DNA from: Margaritifera margaritifera
Taxonomy: Eukaryota > Mollusca > Bivalvia > Unionida > Margaritiferidae
Reading direction: 5' to 3'
NCBI GenBank assembly: GCA_029931535.1
Contig: JAQPZY010001094.1
Location: 248,001-312,000 of the forward strand
Length of the DNA stretch: 64,000 bases
The translations under genes were made by a program, and so were the position numbers. The notes beneath the pieces are model-generated. The model did no database searches and had not been told where the DNA came from. It saw nothing but the letters and a program-made list of their open reading frames with translations. The first letter of the stretch is position 1; the number at the start of each line of letters is the position of its first letter. Positions 1 to 9,656 of this stretch are shown piece after piece.

Positions 1-480
1 AGCATAGGCACCATATGTTAGGAAGGAAAACACTAATAACACCCAAATAAACATTAGGCTGTATAAAGTGGTCCCAAACCCAGACCATCATGCCCCGCCG
101 CACAAGGTGGCAATAACGGAACAAACCAAGATAAAACCCATCGAACTGGCCAAAAACAATTAAGTCTATAAGGTGGTATCAAGTCCAGACCACCAGGGTC
201 CTATTGCACAATGTGGTAACTACTCCTGGAATCACCCCCACATCAGTAAACATCAAGTGTCGGTGCATATGCTTACTATAAATAGGATATCCACCCCTTG
301 GATTGAATCGGACATCTAACTATAACACAACAAATCTTTAACACTCTCTAACTAACCCAAACTCACAGTCACAAAATGTATTTTTTTTAAAAATGATAGA
401 TAAGGTGCAAGACGACGGCAAATAAAAAAACAAAATTTTCAATCCTGGACAAATTGGAGCCGTCCTGGGACGTCAAGACG
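1..480. other. Region left of the tandem array, with two ~105-bp imperfect copies
   Basis: No convincing reading frame is present. Two imperfect copies with a period of about 106 bases run from roughly 58 to 230; both contain the pattern TATAARGTGGT followed by CCAGACCA. A TATA-like site follows at 277. From about 415 the sequence grades into the leader of the first array unit. It may be the 3' part of another unit or an unrelated element cut by the window edge. Confidence 0.4.
277..285 (+). promoter_or_regulatory. TATA-box-like site
   Basis: TATAAATAG matches the eukaryotic TATA consensus well and lies in otherwise non-coding DNA. About 30 bases downstream the text becomes pyrimidine and CA-rich, with several ACTAAC/TCTAAC words. 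It could be a core promoter for the first array unit or for an LTR-like element. Only the sequence match supports it. Confidence 0.3.
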
Positions 481-533
481 CCATCTGCAGTTCTCTCCCG
501 CCTTTCCCACTTCCAGACATGATTAACTAATAA

Positions 534-644
534 GTGTGCGGTGCACACAATAAAGCAGCAAATGGTTGCTTCGCACCCATTTGACGATAAATTAAAAATT
601 GCACGGTGAGCAAATTAACAACTCCTCCGTGGCCGAATGGCCTC
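534..644 (+). repeat. Hairpin belt of unit 0
   Basis: A string of short inverted repeats separated by ATTAA-like spacers. GTGTGC/GCACAC (534-548) has a 3-base loop. CAAATGG/CCATTTG (559-583) encloses a TGC/GCA mini-stem and is followed by the conserved GACGAtaAATTAA. TTGC/GCAA (599-613) is weak. GGCC-GAAT-GGCC lies at about 632-643. The order of hairpins matches the belts at 2.3, 4.1 and 5.35 kb. Confidence 0.6.
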
Positions 645-740
645 ACACAAGTATAATTTAAAGTAAGTAAGTAAGCAGTCGTGTCACCAGTCTTCAGTCA
701 GCAGAGCAGCAAGCAACACATATAGGTATTTGGACTAGAA

Positions 741-1638
741 ATGGAAGCGATGATACCGCCCTGTGCCTTGCATACAATCCAGGGCTTAGGTCTTAGGATT
801 GCATCAGGGTGGAGCCTACGGGTGCAGGCAAGAAGAACCACTCTTCTGCTTATATTTGAGGAGGATTCCAACGACAATAGAAACAGCAGAAGTAGCCCCC
901 CCCCCCACCCCACCCCAAGAAGACCGTTACATGGAGAAAAATCGCAGGATCAACAGAAGCAGCGATTAGCGCAGACTCAGCCGATACCTAGCGTCACCCC
1001 CGTGGAACCCAGGTCAGCAGTACCACCACCTCCAATAACTACGCCACTCCTCGCCTAGAATTGCCCGAGGCTAGGACGCAATCTCCACTGCCAAAACCAT
1101 CGACACCAGTTCAGCAGGGGGCTAGGCAGGGAAGGGAGGAGAAGAGAAAGGAAGAAGAAAAAAGAGAGAAAGAGGCACAAGAAGTAACAAGAAAATTTAG
1201 AGGCCGAGAGGAGAATAGCCCAGACACCAGCAGCGACGCAGCCGGAGACGAAAAAACAGGGACCACCGCCAATGCAACCGGAAACGAGAGTGATAGCAAA
1301 AAAGATAGCAGAAACAGCCTCAGATGTCATTGCCCAAACAACAAGTGTCGGCATACCTCGACGACCAAGCCATGGAAATGGGACTGGGGAAACTGTTGGA
1401 GGACAGGGAAGCAGCGAAACAGCATATAGAAGACTTCCGGACAGTCTCTGCATGCTCCAAGAGATTAAGATGTGACGGGTTTCTATACAAGACACAGAAA
1501 TCCAGCTTCTCCAAGGCAGCTGAAAACATCCGAGCCCTTGGGGAGGCGTATAGCGGGCGCCCAATCCCGCTAGCTGTACTCATCTTGAATGAATTAATGC
1601 AGTCATGGAATATATCGTCACAGCCAGTCACAGTATAG
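741..1638 (+). pseudogene. Unit 0 protein, unknown family, frameshifted
   Basis: Coding-like stretch in a non-coding neighbourhood. It begins at an ATG at 741 (MEAMIPP...). The N-terminal module contains GWSLRVQARRTTLLLIFEE. A Pro/Gln-rich linker follows, then after a stop near 1058 a Lys/Glu-rich polar segment in another frame (1061-1429). A C-terminal module lies in a third frame (1324-1638) with HIEDFRTV, ending in a stop at 1638. The N- and C-modules recur in the unit at 2.0-3.8 kb while the linker differs, which argues for real protein-coding origin. Length over all frames is about 300 residues. I do not recognise a domain; no function is assigned. The frame changes indicate decay, or introns that I could not place. 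Confidence 0.5.
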
Positions 1639-1753
1639 CCGCCGATGAAAGAGCCAGTGGTTGCTGACGTAATCGGCCCTGACAGCATAAAGGGCCACAT
1701 CAAACGGAATACCTGAGGCCATACCTGGTTCCAGCAACGGAGGGTACACCTCA

Positions 1754-2030
1754 GCCCTTTTAAGGGCTAACATAATTGCCTCAATTGCCAAAGGGTTTTC
1801 TTTTTGGTCTTGAAAACCCGTTTCGATAACAACTTCTTTGTATTATGCAAATACGATCCGTGTGAACACCGTTCCAAAAGAATCACTTGTTATTTTCAAA
1901 TTAAGATCCCAAAATTGTATCAATACGGTTATGTCATTTTTTCGGAAAATTGGATGTACACTAAATTTAAAAAATGATAGGGATTAAGCAAATTGTTAAA
2001 ACCGCTTAAATGCGATCGCAATTACAATAT
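1754..2030 (+). other. AT-rich trailer of unit 0
   Basis: Begins with CAGCCCTTTTAAGGGCT, itself an inverted repeat (AGCCCTTTTAAGGGCT). The following text shares long words with the trailer at 3518-3813, such as TTTCGATAACAACTT and GCAAATACGATCC / ACAAATACGATCC. The short palindrome at its head could act as a transcript 3' hairpin. Confidence 0.5.
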
Positions 2031-2328
2031 GTGGCTAATACACAATTGGTATTAGGGACAGCCCGATTTAGCTAACTGGGCAGAATTTGATTATTATATA
2101 TACATGGTGTTTTAGTGCTTCCGCTACGCTTCGCGCCTCCCTTGCTGAGCCCGTGCAGCCTTCCACTCCAGACATGTAATTAAGCAATGAACACTGCGCA
2201 AACCTGGAAACATTGTGGTTCCAATCCTATGTACAGGTATAACTAACTGTACACACCCTCTCATATCGCGTGTTCAATGAACCCTCTTAGTGGGGAAACC
2301 ATGCAGCGACGGGAGTGGTGTGTAAATA

Positions 2329-2514
2329 GCGTGCATTGCACGCAGTTATGCGTCAAGTGGGTTGGCAGCCCGGCAATCCGGGCTGCGGTCCCACTTGACG
2401 AATAATTAAATAATGTGCATTGCACAAATTAATCTAAACTAACTCCCCGGAAATGCGCGCAGTGCGCGCACTGGGGCTATATAGACGTACATGGCCGAAT
2501 GACCGAACACGTCT
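2329..2514 (+). repeat. Hairpin belt of unit A
   Basis: Five inverted repeats in 186 bases. GCGTGCA/TGCACGC lies at 2329-2343. A long hairpin at 2351-2400 has an 11-bp outer stem (CGTCAAGTGGG/CCCACTTGACG), a 3x3 internal loop, a 9-bp inner stem (GCAGCCCGG/CCGGGCTGC) and a CAAT loop. TGTGCA/TGCACA lies at 2414-2426. TGCGCGC/GCGCGCA lies at 2454-2470, flanked by CCCC/GGGG. AGACGT/ACGTCT (2483-2514) encloses GGCCGAATGACC. All stems listed are perfect. Confidence 0.75.
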
Positions 2515-2628
2515 CTAATTCAACTAAACAAACAAACAGTCGGGTCACCTCAGTCGACAGCGAACATAGAAGAAGCAAGTACTACTAAAAACGCCAGTAC
2601 TGGAGATAATAATCCCGGAACATGCCCC

Positions 2629-3509
2629 GAATGCCCTGAAGGGCTTAGCCTTTCACTGCCTACAGGGTGGAGCCTTCGAGCACAGGAGAAGAGGACCACT
2701 CTTCTCCTAATATGGGAGGAAAACAGAAGCTATTATGAAGACAGATGCCCAAGGGATTGGAGAAAAGGGAGACCATGGAGAGGACAACCGCAGACTCAAC
2801 AGAGGGAGTGACTGGCGCAGATCCAACCGAAGTCGAATGGCCCTATCATGGACCCCCAACCAACGGCGATAGCGCAGCCACTTCCAACACCAACTACACT
2901 CCCAGCTGCAACATCTGTAGCTGGGATACAAGGAGCAGAACCTATAAGGAAGACAACAGAGGAGAAGAAGAAGGATGAGAAAAGGACGGGGCAAAGAAAG
3001 AAAGCGGCGGAAGGGAGGAAGGAAGCGTCACCGCCACCACCACCACGACTGTCCACTCCAACACCACAGCTAGCGGAGAGGGGAATAAAGCCAACCGCCA
3101 CGCTCCATCAACAAGCATGGCAATATATCTACCATATGCCCGTGCACGTTGGAGCGTGTGAGAAAATTTGGGACGAAAAAATGCAGCCCTGGCCTTCATT
3201 GAGGACCATAGAACAGTTATGGCACCTGAAAGCAGGGGAGGGGGAAAAACCAGGAAGACTCGGATCCAGAAGCTGAAGAACGCATCAGAACGCATCAAGG
3301 AAAATGGGACGAATTACTGTGAAAACCTGGTTACATTATCAGCGCTGATCTGTAACTATTTGATCCCCCCCCCCCACTCCGTACGATACGAGGACTGGAT
3401 GAGTGATCGTTATATGCTTCACCTTATTGACCCAAGCAGCCCAGTAGACCGCCCAAGATGGGTTCTAAAGCCGCCTGAACATCTGCTTGCATCCATTCCG
3501 CTGCTATAG
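2629..3509 (+). pseudogene. Unit A protein, homologue of the unit 0 protein
   Basis: Reading frames here repeat the unit 0 protein. An N-terminal module with GWSLRAQEKRTTLLLIWEE lies at about 2660-2720. A polar Pro/Thr/Lys/Glu-rich linker follows in another frame (about 2848-3276). The C-terminal module with FIEDHRTV lies at 3168-3509 and ends at a stop before the trailer. The first frame is open for a long way upstream but has no obvious ATG, and it stops near 2808. Similarity to unit 0 is clearest at the protein level (shared G-W-S-L-R, R-T-T-L-L-L-I, I-E-D-x-R-T-V) while the linkers do not align, as expected for conserved end modules around a disordered centre. Function unknown. Confidence 0.5.
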
Positions 3510-4099
3510 GTAGTACCCAGCCCTTTTAGGGGCTAAGGAATTCTTTCAAAATGCCTCTCGGTTTTCACTTTGGCTTAAAAACAATTTCGATAACAACTTT
3601 ATTAATATACAAATACGATCCATTCGACCACAATTTCAAAAGTCATTTGATAATATATATGTAAGATCACAAAACATTAATAATGGGTTACAATAACCCG
3701 GTTTGAAGTTGTTTTTCGGAATATTTAAAGCACACTATGTACACGAAATTGTAAAAATTGTTATGAGTAGGAAAATTGTTTTAAAACTGGTATACATGAT
3801 CTTAATTACAATATGTGGCTAACACACAATGGATAATAGGGACAGCCCGATTTAGTTAACTGGGCAGAATTTGATCATGTACGTTCATGGCGTTTCAGTA
3901 CTTCGACGCGCTTCGCACCTCTCATGCCAAGATCGTGCAGCCTTCCACTCCAAACATCCATCCAAGTACATGTAACCTGTAAACATTTTAGCTCTAATCA
4001 TATGTACAGGTATAAGTAATTGTACACACCCTCCCATATCGCGCCTTAAATGAACCCAATTAGTGGGGAAACCATGCAGCGAGGGAGTGGTGTGTATTA

Positions 4100-4222
4100 G
4101 TGTGCTTTGCACACATTAAAGCGGCAGGTGTGTTAGCAGCCCGGTTACACACCTGACGAACAATTAATTAGGGTGCGATGCACCCATTAAACACTCGTAG
4201 ATGGCCGAATAACCGAATGCCA
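4100..4222 (+). repeat. Hairpin belt of unit B
   Basis: GTGTGC/GCACAC (4100-4114), CAGGTGTGT/ACACACCTG (4125-4155, followed by ACGAACAATTAA) and GGGTGC/GCACCC (4171-4185) are perfect stems. They occupy the same places as the stems in units 0, A and C but with other bases in both arms. ATGGCCGAATAACCGAAT follows; its GGCC partner is lost here. Confidence 0.65.
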
Positions 4223-4379
4223 GTATAATCCAAATTCATCAGTCGGGTCACCATTCATACAGTCTGTGATTCAGTTAGCAGTCAGCCCGTGGAGCAGAGC
4301 AGGGGAACAGAGCAGAGCCGCTGTGGACGAGGAAGGGAGGAGGCAGTGTAGGTCAGTATGAGCACTCAACTACAAATAA

Positions 4380-4586
4380 TGGAAGTCTGGGGCCAAGCTG
4401 TTACATACGGACCAGTGGATATTTACTGTCGACCTACTCCTCCGCCAACATGAAGACTACGTGGAGCAGCATGCAGTAGCGAGCTACCACGAGGGCATGG
4501 TGGCAGAGCAAGAGAGAACAGTACGCTTGGCATCGATCCATGGAAGAGGAAGGCGAGGTTTTTTGAATTTCCTGAGCCAACGTTAG
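4380..4586 (+). pseudogene. Open frame of unit B, unknown
   Basis: A 68-codon open stretch between an upstream TAA (4377) and TAG (4584-4586). It is polar and rich in Glu, His and Arg in its second half, with a helix-like stretch (LLLRQHEDYVEQHAVASYHE). No ATG lies near its start, so it is probably a fragment. It does not resemble the proteins of units 0 or A. Coding status rests only on composition and on its position, which matches that of the proteins in the other units. Confidence 0.3.
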
Positions 4587-5192
4587 GGAAGAGACCATGC
4601 AGGCCTGGAAACTACCCGTAAGTGGGGACACCATGCAGCTGGGATTAGGATCAGAGAGTACCCTCAAAAACGAACGCCGAGAATGAATCCCCAACGAGGG
4701 GAAACCAAGCTGCTGAAAAGCAGTACGAAAAGAATTGCCTACCCTAGCGCCGAAATGAACTCCACCACTACGGAAAGAGAAAAGGATTCGATATCAAGAT
4801 GGCTGACACAGCAGCTCTAAACAGACGAACCGGAGACGAACCTTGATGCCTACATTGAAGTACTCAACTTGCAGTACCACCAGGCAGAAGTACCGGGGAC
4901 CAGATGCTGCTAATCAATTTGCCTGACTGTATGGGATTTTCCTTTTTAAATTTTGAAAACCCCATTCGACTATACTCTTTTATAACACAAATTTGATCAA
5001 TTTCGAACCACCTTCTACAAATAACACTATGAAATTATAAATGTGCGTGATACTAAAATGGTATGAGTACCTTTACTCGAAGATTGGTATTGTTTTGGAA
5101 AAATTATGTACACTATGTACGCAAAATTTACATATGAAGGAATCGCGTTAAATAAAGAAATTTGAAACTTGAAGTATTGTCATTATTAAACA

Positions 5193-5645
5193 TGTGGCTA
5201 ACACGTAATTGGTTTTAGGGACAGCCCGATTTAGCTAACTGGACAGAATTTGACCATGTACAATCTTGGCGTTTCGGTACTTCCGTTCCGCTTCGCGCCT
5301 CTCTCCCTTGCCGAATCCGAGCCTTTTTTCCAGACATGTAAATTAAGTAGCACGCTTTGCGTGCAGTAATGTGTCGTAGTGGGCGTATAGCCCGGTAGCC
5401 CACTGGACGAATAATTTAATAGTGTACTTTGCGCACATTTAAACGTCAAATGGGTTTGCAGCCCTGCAACCCATTTGACGACCAATTAAGTAGGGCGTTG
5501 TGCGCCCATTAACCACTCGTACATGGCCGAATGGCCGCACACGAGTATAATTTAAAGCAAGAAAGTAAGCAGTCGGTTCACCTTCGTTGACTCGTCAACA
5601 ACTCAACATGACTGCAAATATTAGTAAACTGAATGAAGCAATTGG
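5193..5645 (+). mobile_element. Array unit C, truncated right-most copy
   Basis: Leader (GGGACAGCCCGATTTA at 5218), the CTTCGCGCC block, CCAGACATGTAAATTAAG, a hairpin belt (5350-5546), TATAATTTAAAG (about 5546) and CAGTCGGTTCACC (about 5570) are present. The similarity ends around 5640, so the coding stretch and trailer are missing. The array therefore has a defined right edge. Confidence 0.6.
5350..5546 (+). repeat. Hairpin belt of unit C
   Basis: Stems: GCACGC/GCGTGC (5350-5364), AGTGGGC/GCCCACT (5378-5404) and a near-perfect 37-base palindrome at 5444-5480. The palindrome has a 13-bp stem CGTCAAATGGGTT/AACCCATTTGACG and an inner GCAG/CTGC. Further stems are GGGCG/CGCCC (5493-5507) and ACTCGT/ACGAGT (5515-5546), which encloses GGCC-GAAT-GGCC. 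Compared with unit A the arms differ but still pair. Confidence 0.75.
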
Positions 5646-6819
5646 TGAACATGCATCGGTACGGTGTACCTAATATTTGATTATAGTAGTATAGTAAATA
5701 AGGATACCACTTTACCCTATATGATATATGAACTATGAACTGTGAAGTTTGTGGGATGTGTGAAAAAAGTACGAGGTTTGAAATATGATGTATAAAATTA
5801 TGAGGTAGGAAAGTATGAGGTATGAAGCATGCAGTATGAAGTGTGTGATGTGAGATGTATTATCGAAGGATAGGGGTGAACTGGTATCCCTGTTTATTAT
5901 GATATTGATCTATTTAGTTAAGCATAAACTTTGAAAAATAGAACAAGGAAATGGAGGCCTACATAACCAATACAGCTTAGGAGATAGATTTATCTAAACC
6001 AATAAACAACAGAGATATAAGCGTATGCATATATGTATACATATATAGAGTGAAACTCCTCAAAACCTAAACCTCAGTATACCGGAATCCCGGAGTAAGA
6101 CCGAATTTCTCTTTTAGTCCCGAATTTTTTCTTCTTTAATATCATCATTTTTCCCCAGTAAGCCGAAACCCCTCAACTCCGAATACCGAAACAAATTTCG
6201 ATCCCAAATTTTAATTTTACGCTTGAAACCCCCCTTCCCCCCCCCCCATAAAACCGAAACTAAAATTCATACTTGGAAGCCTATTTTAGCTGCTAATTTC
6301 CTGACTCACACTGGAACAGATTAATTACAGTTGGCAAGTTCTGTAGTGAGCTGATCTGTGAGACGACCCCGAAAATGTCCCAAGCGCATGTGAGGTTAAA
6401 ACAATACTTGACACACGTGCCGGCACAGATTAGGGCTGTCAATAGGTTACTCTGAAGTCTTTGCATCATACAAAAGAGCCAGCTTTCAAGGCGAATTATT
6501 AATAACTAAATTCTTGTATGTAAGCCATTTAAGAAAGACTAGGTTTATCTAATTATTGTTATCTAATTGTGATTGATGCTATTCATTTGTATACATGATC
6601 AATAGAAAATTGTTTGCTTGTTTTTTTATTGTTTTTTTTTTTTAATTAAATATCAGGGCTTTATTAACCAAGCATGTAGCCTCGCTTTTGATTCGTGCAT
6701 TCAACGCTATATATCGGAAACATCTGCTGCGTTGTCTTGTGGCTAAGATTGATTGTGCGGACAGTATTAGTGAACTTTGTAAACAAATCACTGTTGGATC
6801 ACCCCATACGACTGTAGTC
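5646..6819. other. Spacer with short degenerate repeats, no gene seen
   Basis: From about 5735 to 5860 the text is built from degenerate TATGAGGTATGAA-like words. From about 6060 to 6260 there are repeated CCGAAAC/CCGAATTT words and a C tract near 6240. A 60-codon ORF at 6688-6870 is not supported by any recognised motif and overlaps the dispersed repeat that follows. Confidence 0.4.
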
Positions 6820-6965
6820 AGTTTCTTCAGTAGGAACTATGTCTACTGTGTCAGTCTGTTTATCACTTGACACGGTGTACCGTCCTCACGTAAACGATCG
6901 TGTCAAACTCTCTGAAGAACTGACACTCAAATCAAGGCTCGCGGAGTCAGTCTTCCTCTGCAGAC
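6820..6965 (-). repeat. Dispersed repeat, inverted relative to 28.77-28.87 kb
   Basis: The reverse complement closely matches 28770-28870, with shared words such as CAGACTGACAC and GTAGACATAGTTCCT. Both copies contain a GACTGACAC word several times at roughly 40-base spacing. Read in the frame that is open at 28.8 kb, both give KQTDTVDIVP. It may be a piece of the polymerase-bearing element found at 28.8 kb, or a short repeat that the element inserted into. Confidence 0.55.
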
Positions 6966-7285
6966 AAAGTGTTCTTCAGTAAAAGGAGGTTGGAACAATC
7001 GGCCATTTGTTTAAATATAGCTCAGTCAAGGTGCTTACGTTATAAGATACCAATGGTAAGTATATACAAATTGAATTAGATGTATTCATGATTTTCTACA
7101 TTTTTCGTGTGAAAGTGTAAGATTAAAGATCATTCACTTGTACAAATTTATAAGATGAATGGTCATGCAAAACATGATGCAGATTTTAAATCAGCCTGAT
7201 GATGTTGTTGATAATGATCAGTCAGGTGTGATGACAGGCTTTTTTTTTTTTTTTTTTGTGTTTTTCTTTTTTGTTGCTTTTTTAA

Positions 7286-7519
7286 AGTTCCGTTTACATA
7301 CATTTCATTTGGTTGAAATGCGATGGTAGCCAAGATATGCAGAAGTCGGTTAAACTTGGCCTATATTTCTTTAACGAAACGAAGAAATATATACTAATGT
7401 TAAAGACAGTGATTACATAGCTTTGTTTCGTTTAAGAAACTTATCTCTTCTTTAACCGACTTCGGCATTCCTCTGCTCCCATCGCATTTCAACCGACTGA
7501 AATGTATGTCAACGGAACT
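7286..7519. mobile_element. Foldback MITE (about 234 bp)
   Basis: The ends are inverted copies: AGTTCCGTTTACATACATTT at the left and the complement of AGTTCCGTTGACATACATTT at the right. Similarity continues inward for about 95 bases per arm, including GGTTGAAATGCGATGG and GAAGTCGGTTAAA. No coding potential. No clear target duplication was found, so the superfamily is open. Confidence 0.7.
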
Positions 7520-8977
7520 CGAAAATGCGTCAACTTGCTTGTGTCAGAATTTGATTCTATTACAAAAAATGGCAGAGTAAGCCTAGTCCGACTAAAGCAA
7601 TTAGATTTTAATTTGTGGAAGAGTGTCAATATGGGCTGCCAAGTGTGTGAGATATTCCTGAAAATTTGACCTCTAGTTCCCCTGTCAGTCTACCGTGGAT
7701 CACGCTGTTTGTTTAAGGAGTAAGACGTCGATCCAAACAACATAACTATCAGGGTAGACGTCTTACATTGTAGAACTACCGGTACTATTCTTTTGGGTAT
7801 TGTAATATAGATTGTAGTCAATAACTCGTACAAGAAGCAGTTGACGAATATTCAAATCTTAACAAATACTGACAAAAAATGTTATTCTCGCGTTGAACAA
7901 TATATCGTCCAACCACCCAATATTGTTTGCTTCCCTCAATCGTGCGCCATGTTTCTCGCTACCTAAGGCGCTTGTTTCGAGATAATGACGTCATCAACTG
8001 TGTCACCATCGTTCCTCAAGAGTGACCGGAATGAATTTAACAGTAAAATCTGACAAATTGAGATTTAAACAGATAATTTCATGTAATTTTAAAAATTCAT
8101 AATGAAAATCTATGTTTTCACTAATGCCTTTTTTGTGTCAGACAATTTGGCCTTGAATTTTCTATTATATGCTAAAGATAGCGCCGCCGATCCCATGTTG
8201 GCTTTGTTACATATTTTGAACAGGATAACTACTTTGGGAATTTCTACAACTGGATAGCCAATGTAAATATATGGTTTTAATCATGTGGAGTTTTTATACA
8301 ACGTAAGAAAAATTTAATCTCGAAATGTATATTCACTACTGACTTTTTCGTTGAGTATTATTTCATGATAAACATATATTCTACATCAAAATACATTAAA
8401 TTTATTATAATAAAGCGTGTATCCATTCATCAGTGTCTATTTTGAAATTTCTCTCTCCCTCTGTCTCTCTGTATGTCTGTCTGTCTCTATCTCGGTCTAT
8501 TGAGTCATGTATTGATATGGTAAAGAACAAGCAAGCAGTAAGCTGTAATCTAAGTGCACAGACTGAATATAGAATTAACAGAGAAAAAATTATTCATTTT
8601 TATATTTATTTTTTTTTTTATTTCAAAAACACGGAGACGCTATAAACTAATAATATCCATTCCTTGGTCTAACTGGCACATTCCGGTCATATGCCACGTG
8701 ACTTTTTAGTCAGTGTCACGAACCATGGATGTCCCTTCCAGAATAAGTAAACATACCCACGCTCGGAAAAACGGTAATTCTGAACTAATGTACATGAATG
8801 CCAAATTTTTTTTTAACGATGATTAAATGAAGTAGATATAGTTGAACACTTTCTATGGTTATTTTAATAGATTCTCACAATATTATAACGAACGCGTTAA
8901 AATTCACGTTAAGTGCGCTAAAAGTGGTTGCTCGAGGCTATAGTAACCAAAAGATACCCAACAGCACGAGCTGTATC

Positions 8978-9050
<73 letters not shown>

Positions 9051-9656
9051 CTCTCTTCAGAAATCACCATTCAGTCTTTAGAAAATGTATCTTGAAACAT
9101 TTCAGTCAGATTTTATACGGATGCCTAATAGTTTTAATATGTCAGCGGAAAATGTTAAAATAGACCAATATAAGCGTATACCTTTACATTAGGCATGAGA
9201 ACTTGCTTGAAGGCCTACATTACACAGAGAATACACACTTCTTTAAACCGGAGTCCTTTTGATTTCGCTCATTTTGGTTTTGTTCTTTCTTTGTTCCCAA
9301 TTTTTTAAAACTTGTATTGAAAGCTATCCATTTACATGGGAAAACATTCTGCAATATCACTTAGTTTTGTGGTTTCATGTTGTAATGTGAGTTTCATTAC
9401 TAAGATAATTTGGTCTTTGTATATTATGAATCCTGTAAAATTATGTTTTCCTCATAACTTTGGCGGACTTCTGGCACATTCAGTCTCTCTTAGCATACAA
9501 CCAATCTCTATTGTATAAAATGGTATGTCGTGCAATAGCAGTATCCAAGTTGGTATAATCAAAAGAAACATTAACCAATTAGATTCTTTAAAAAAAAATA
9601 TATTTTATAAACAAAACATAATCATGAAACGGGGCAATAGTACCCTGTCTCCAACA
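7520..9656. other. Spacer with one AT microsatellite
   Basis: AT-rich DNA without supported genes. A pyrimidine-rich CTGTCTGTCTCT stretch lies near 8450 and an (AT)n run at 8982-9047. ORFs at 8433, 8855, 9336 and 9525 are short; two of them merely cross the pyrimidine-rich and (AT)n stretches. Confidence 0.5.
8982..9047. repeat. (AT)n microsatellite
   Basis: About 33 uninterrupted AT dinucleotides. Confidence 0.95.

Larger units (their letters stand above)
481..2030 (+). mobile_element. Array unit 0 (left-most copy of the hairpin-belt repeat)
   Basis: First recognisable member of a tandem family. It has the same order of parts as the next units: a block ending CCAGACATG, a hairpin belt (534-614), the conserved word GGCCGAATGGCC near 632, the word CAGTCGTGTCACC near 677, a coding-like stretch (741-1638), then CAGCCCTTTTAAGGGCT at about 1754 and an AT-rich trailer. 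The leader block containing GGGACAGCCCGATTTA, present in the other units, is not seen here, so the left end is missing or diverged. I do not recognise the family. Tandem layout, conserved non-coding blocks and repeated coding frames fit an undescribed mobile or satellite-like element. Confidence 0.6.
2031..3813 (+). mobile_element. Array unit A (most complete copy)
   Basis: Runs from ATGTGGCTAA to the next ATGTGGCTAA, about 1.78 kb. Parts in order are: leader with GGGACAGCCCGATTTA (2055); a CTTCGCGCC-containing block; CCAGACATGTAATTAA; hairpin belt (2329-2514); CAGTCGGGTCACC (about 2538); coding-like stretch (2629-3509); CAGCCCTTTTAGGGGCT (3518); AT-rich trailer. The same order recurs in the neighbouring units with about two-thirds identity in the conserved blocks by eye. 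Family unknown. An undescribed non-autonomous element, a structured satellite with captured coding sequence, or a diverged endogenous element are all possible. Confidence 0.6.
3814..5192 (+). mobile_element. Array unit B (shorter copy with different coding content)
   Basis: About 1.38 kb from ATGTGGCTAA to the next copy of that word. It keeps the leader (GGGACAGCCCGATTTA at 3839), the CTTCGCACC block, the hairpin belt (4100-4185), ATGGCCGAAT (about 4201), TCAGTCGGGTCACC (about 4239) and an AT-rich trailer from about 4930. The middle does not show the N- and C-modules of units 0 and A; it has a different open frame at 4380-4586. The conserved ends with exchanged middle suggest that ends, not cargo, define the family. 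Confidence 0.55.

Noticed and set aside
2285..2320. Hammerhead-ribozyme-like text (GTGGGGAAACCATGCAGC) in units A and B
   Set aside because: The CTGATGA core was not found at a suitable distance, so no ribozyme can be supported.
6688..6870. 60-codon ORF at 6.7 kb
   Set aside because: It overlaps the dispersed repeat whose better-supported frame is on the other strand. No motif.
8855..9163. 102-codon ORF with a long Tyr-Ile run
   Set aside because: It is the translation of the (AT)n microsatellite. The same holds for similar ORFs at 30966, 40132, 48431, 48454, 50384, 56404, 56472 and 56540.
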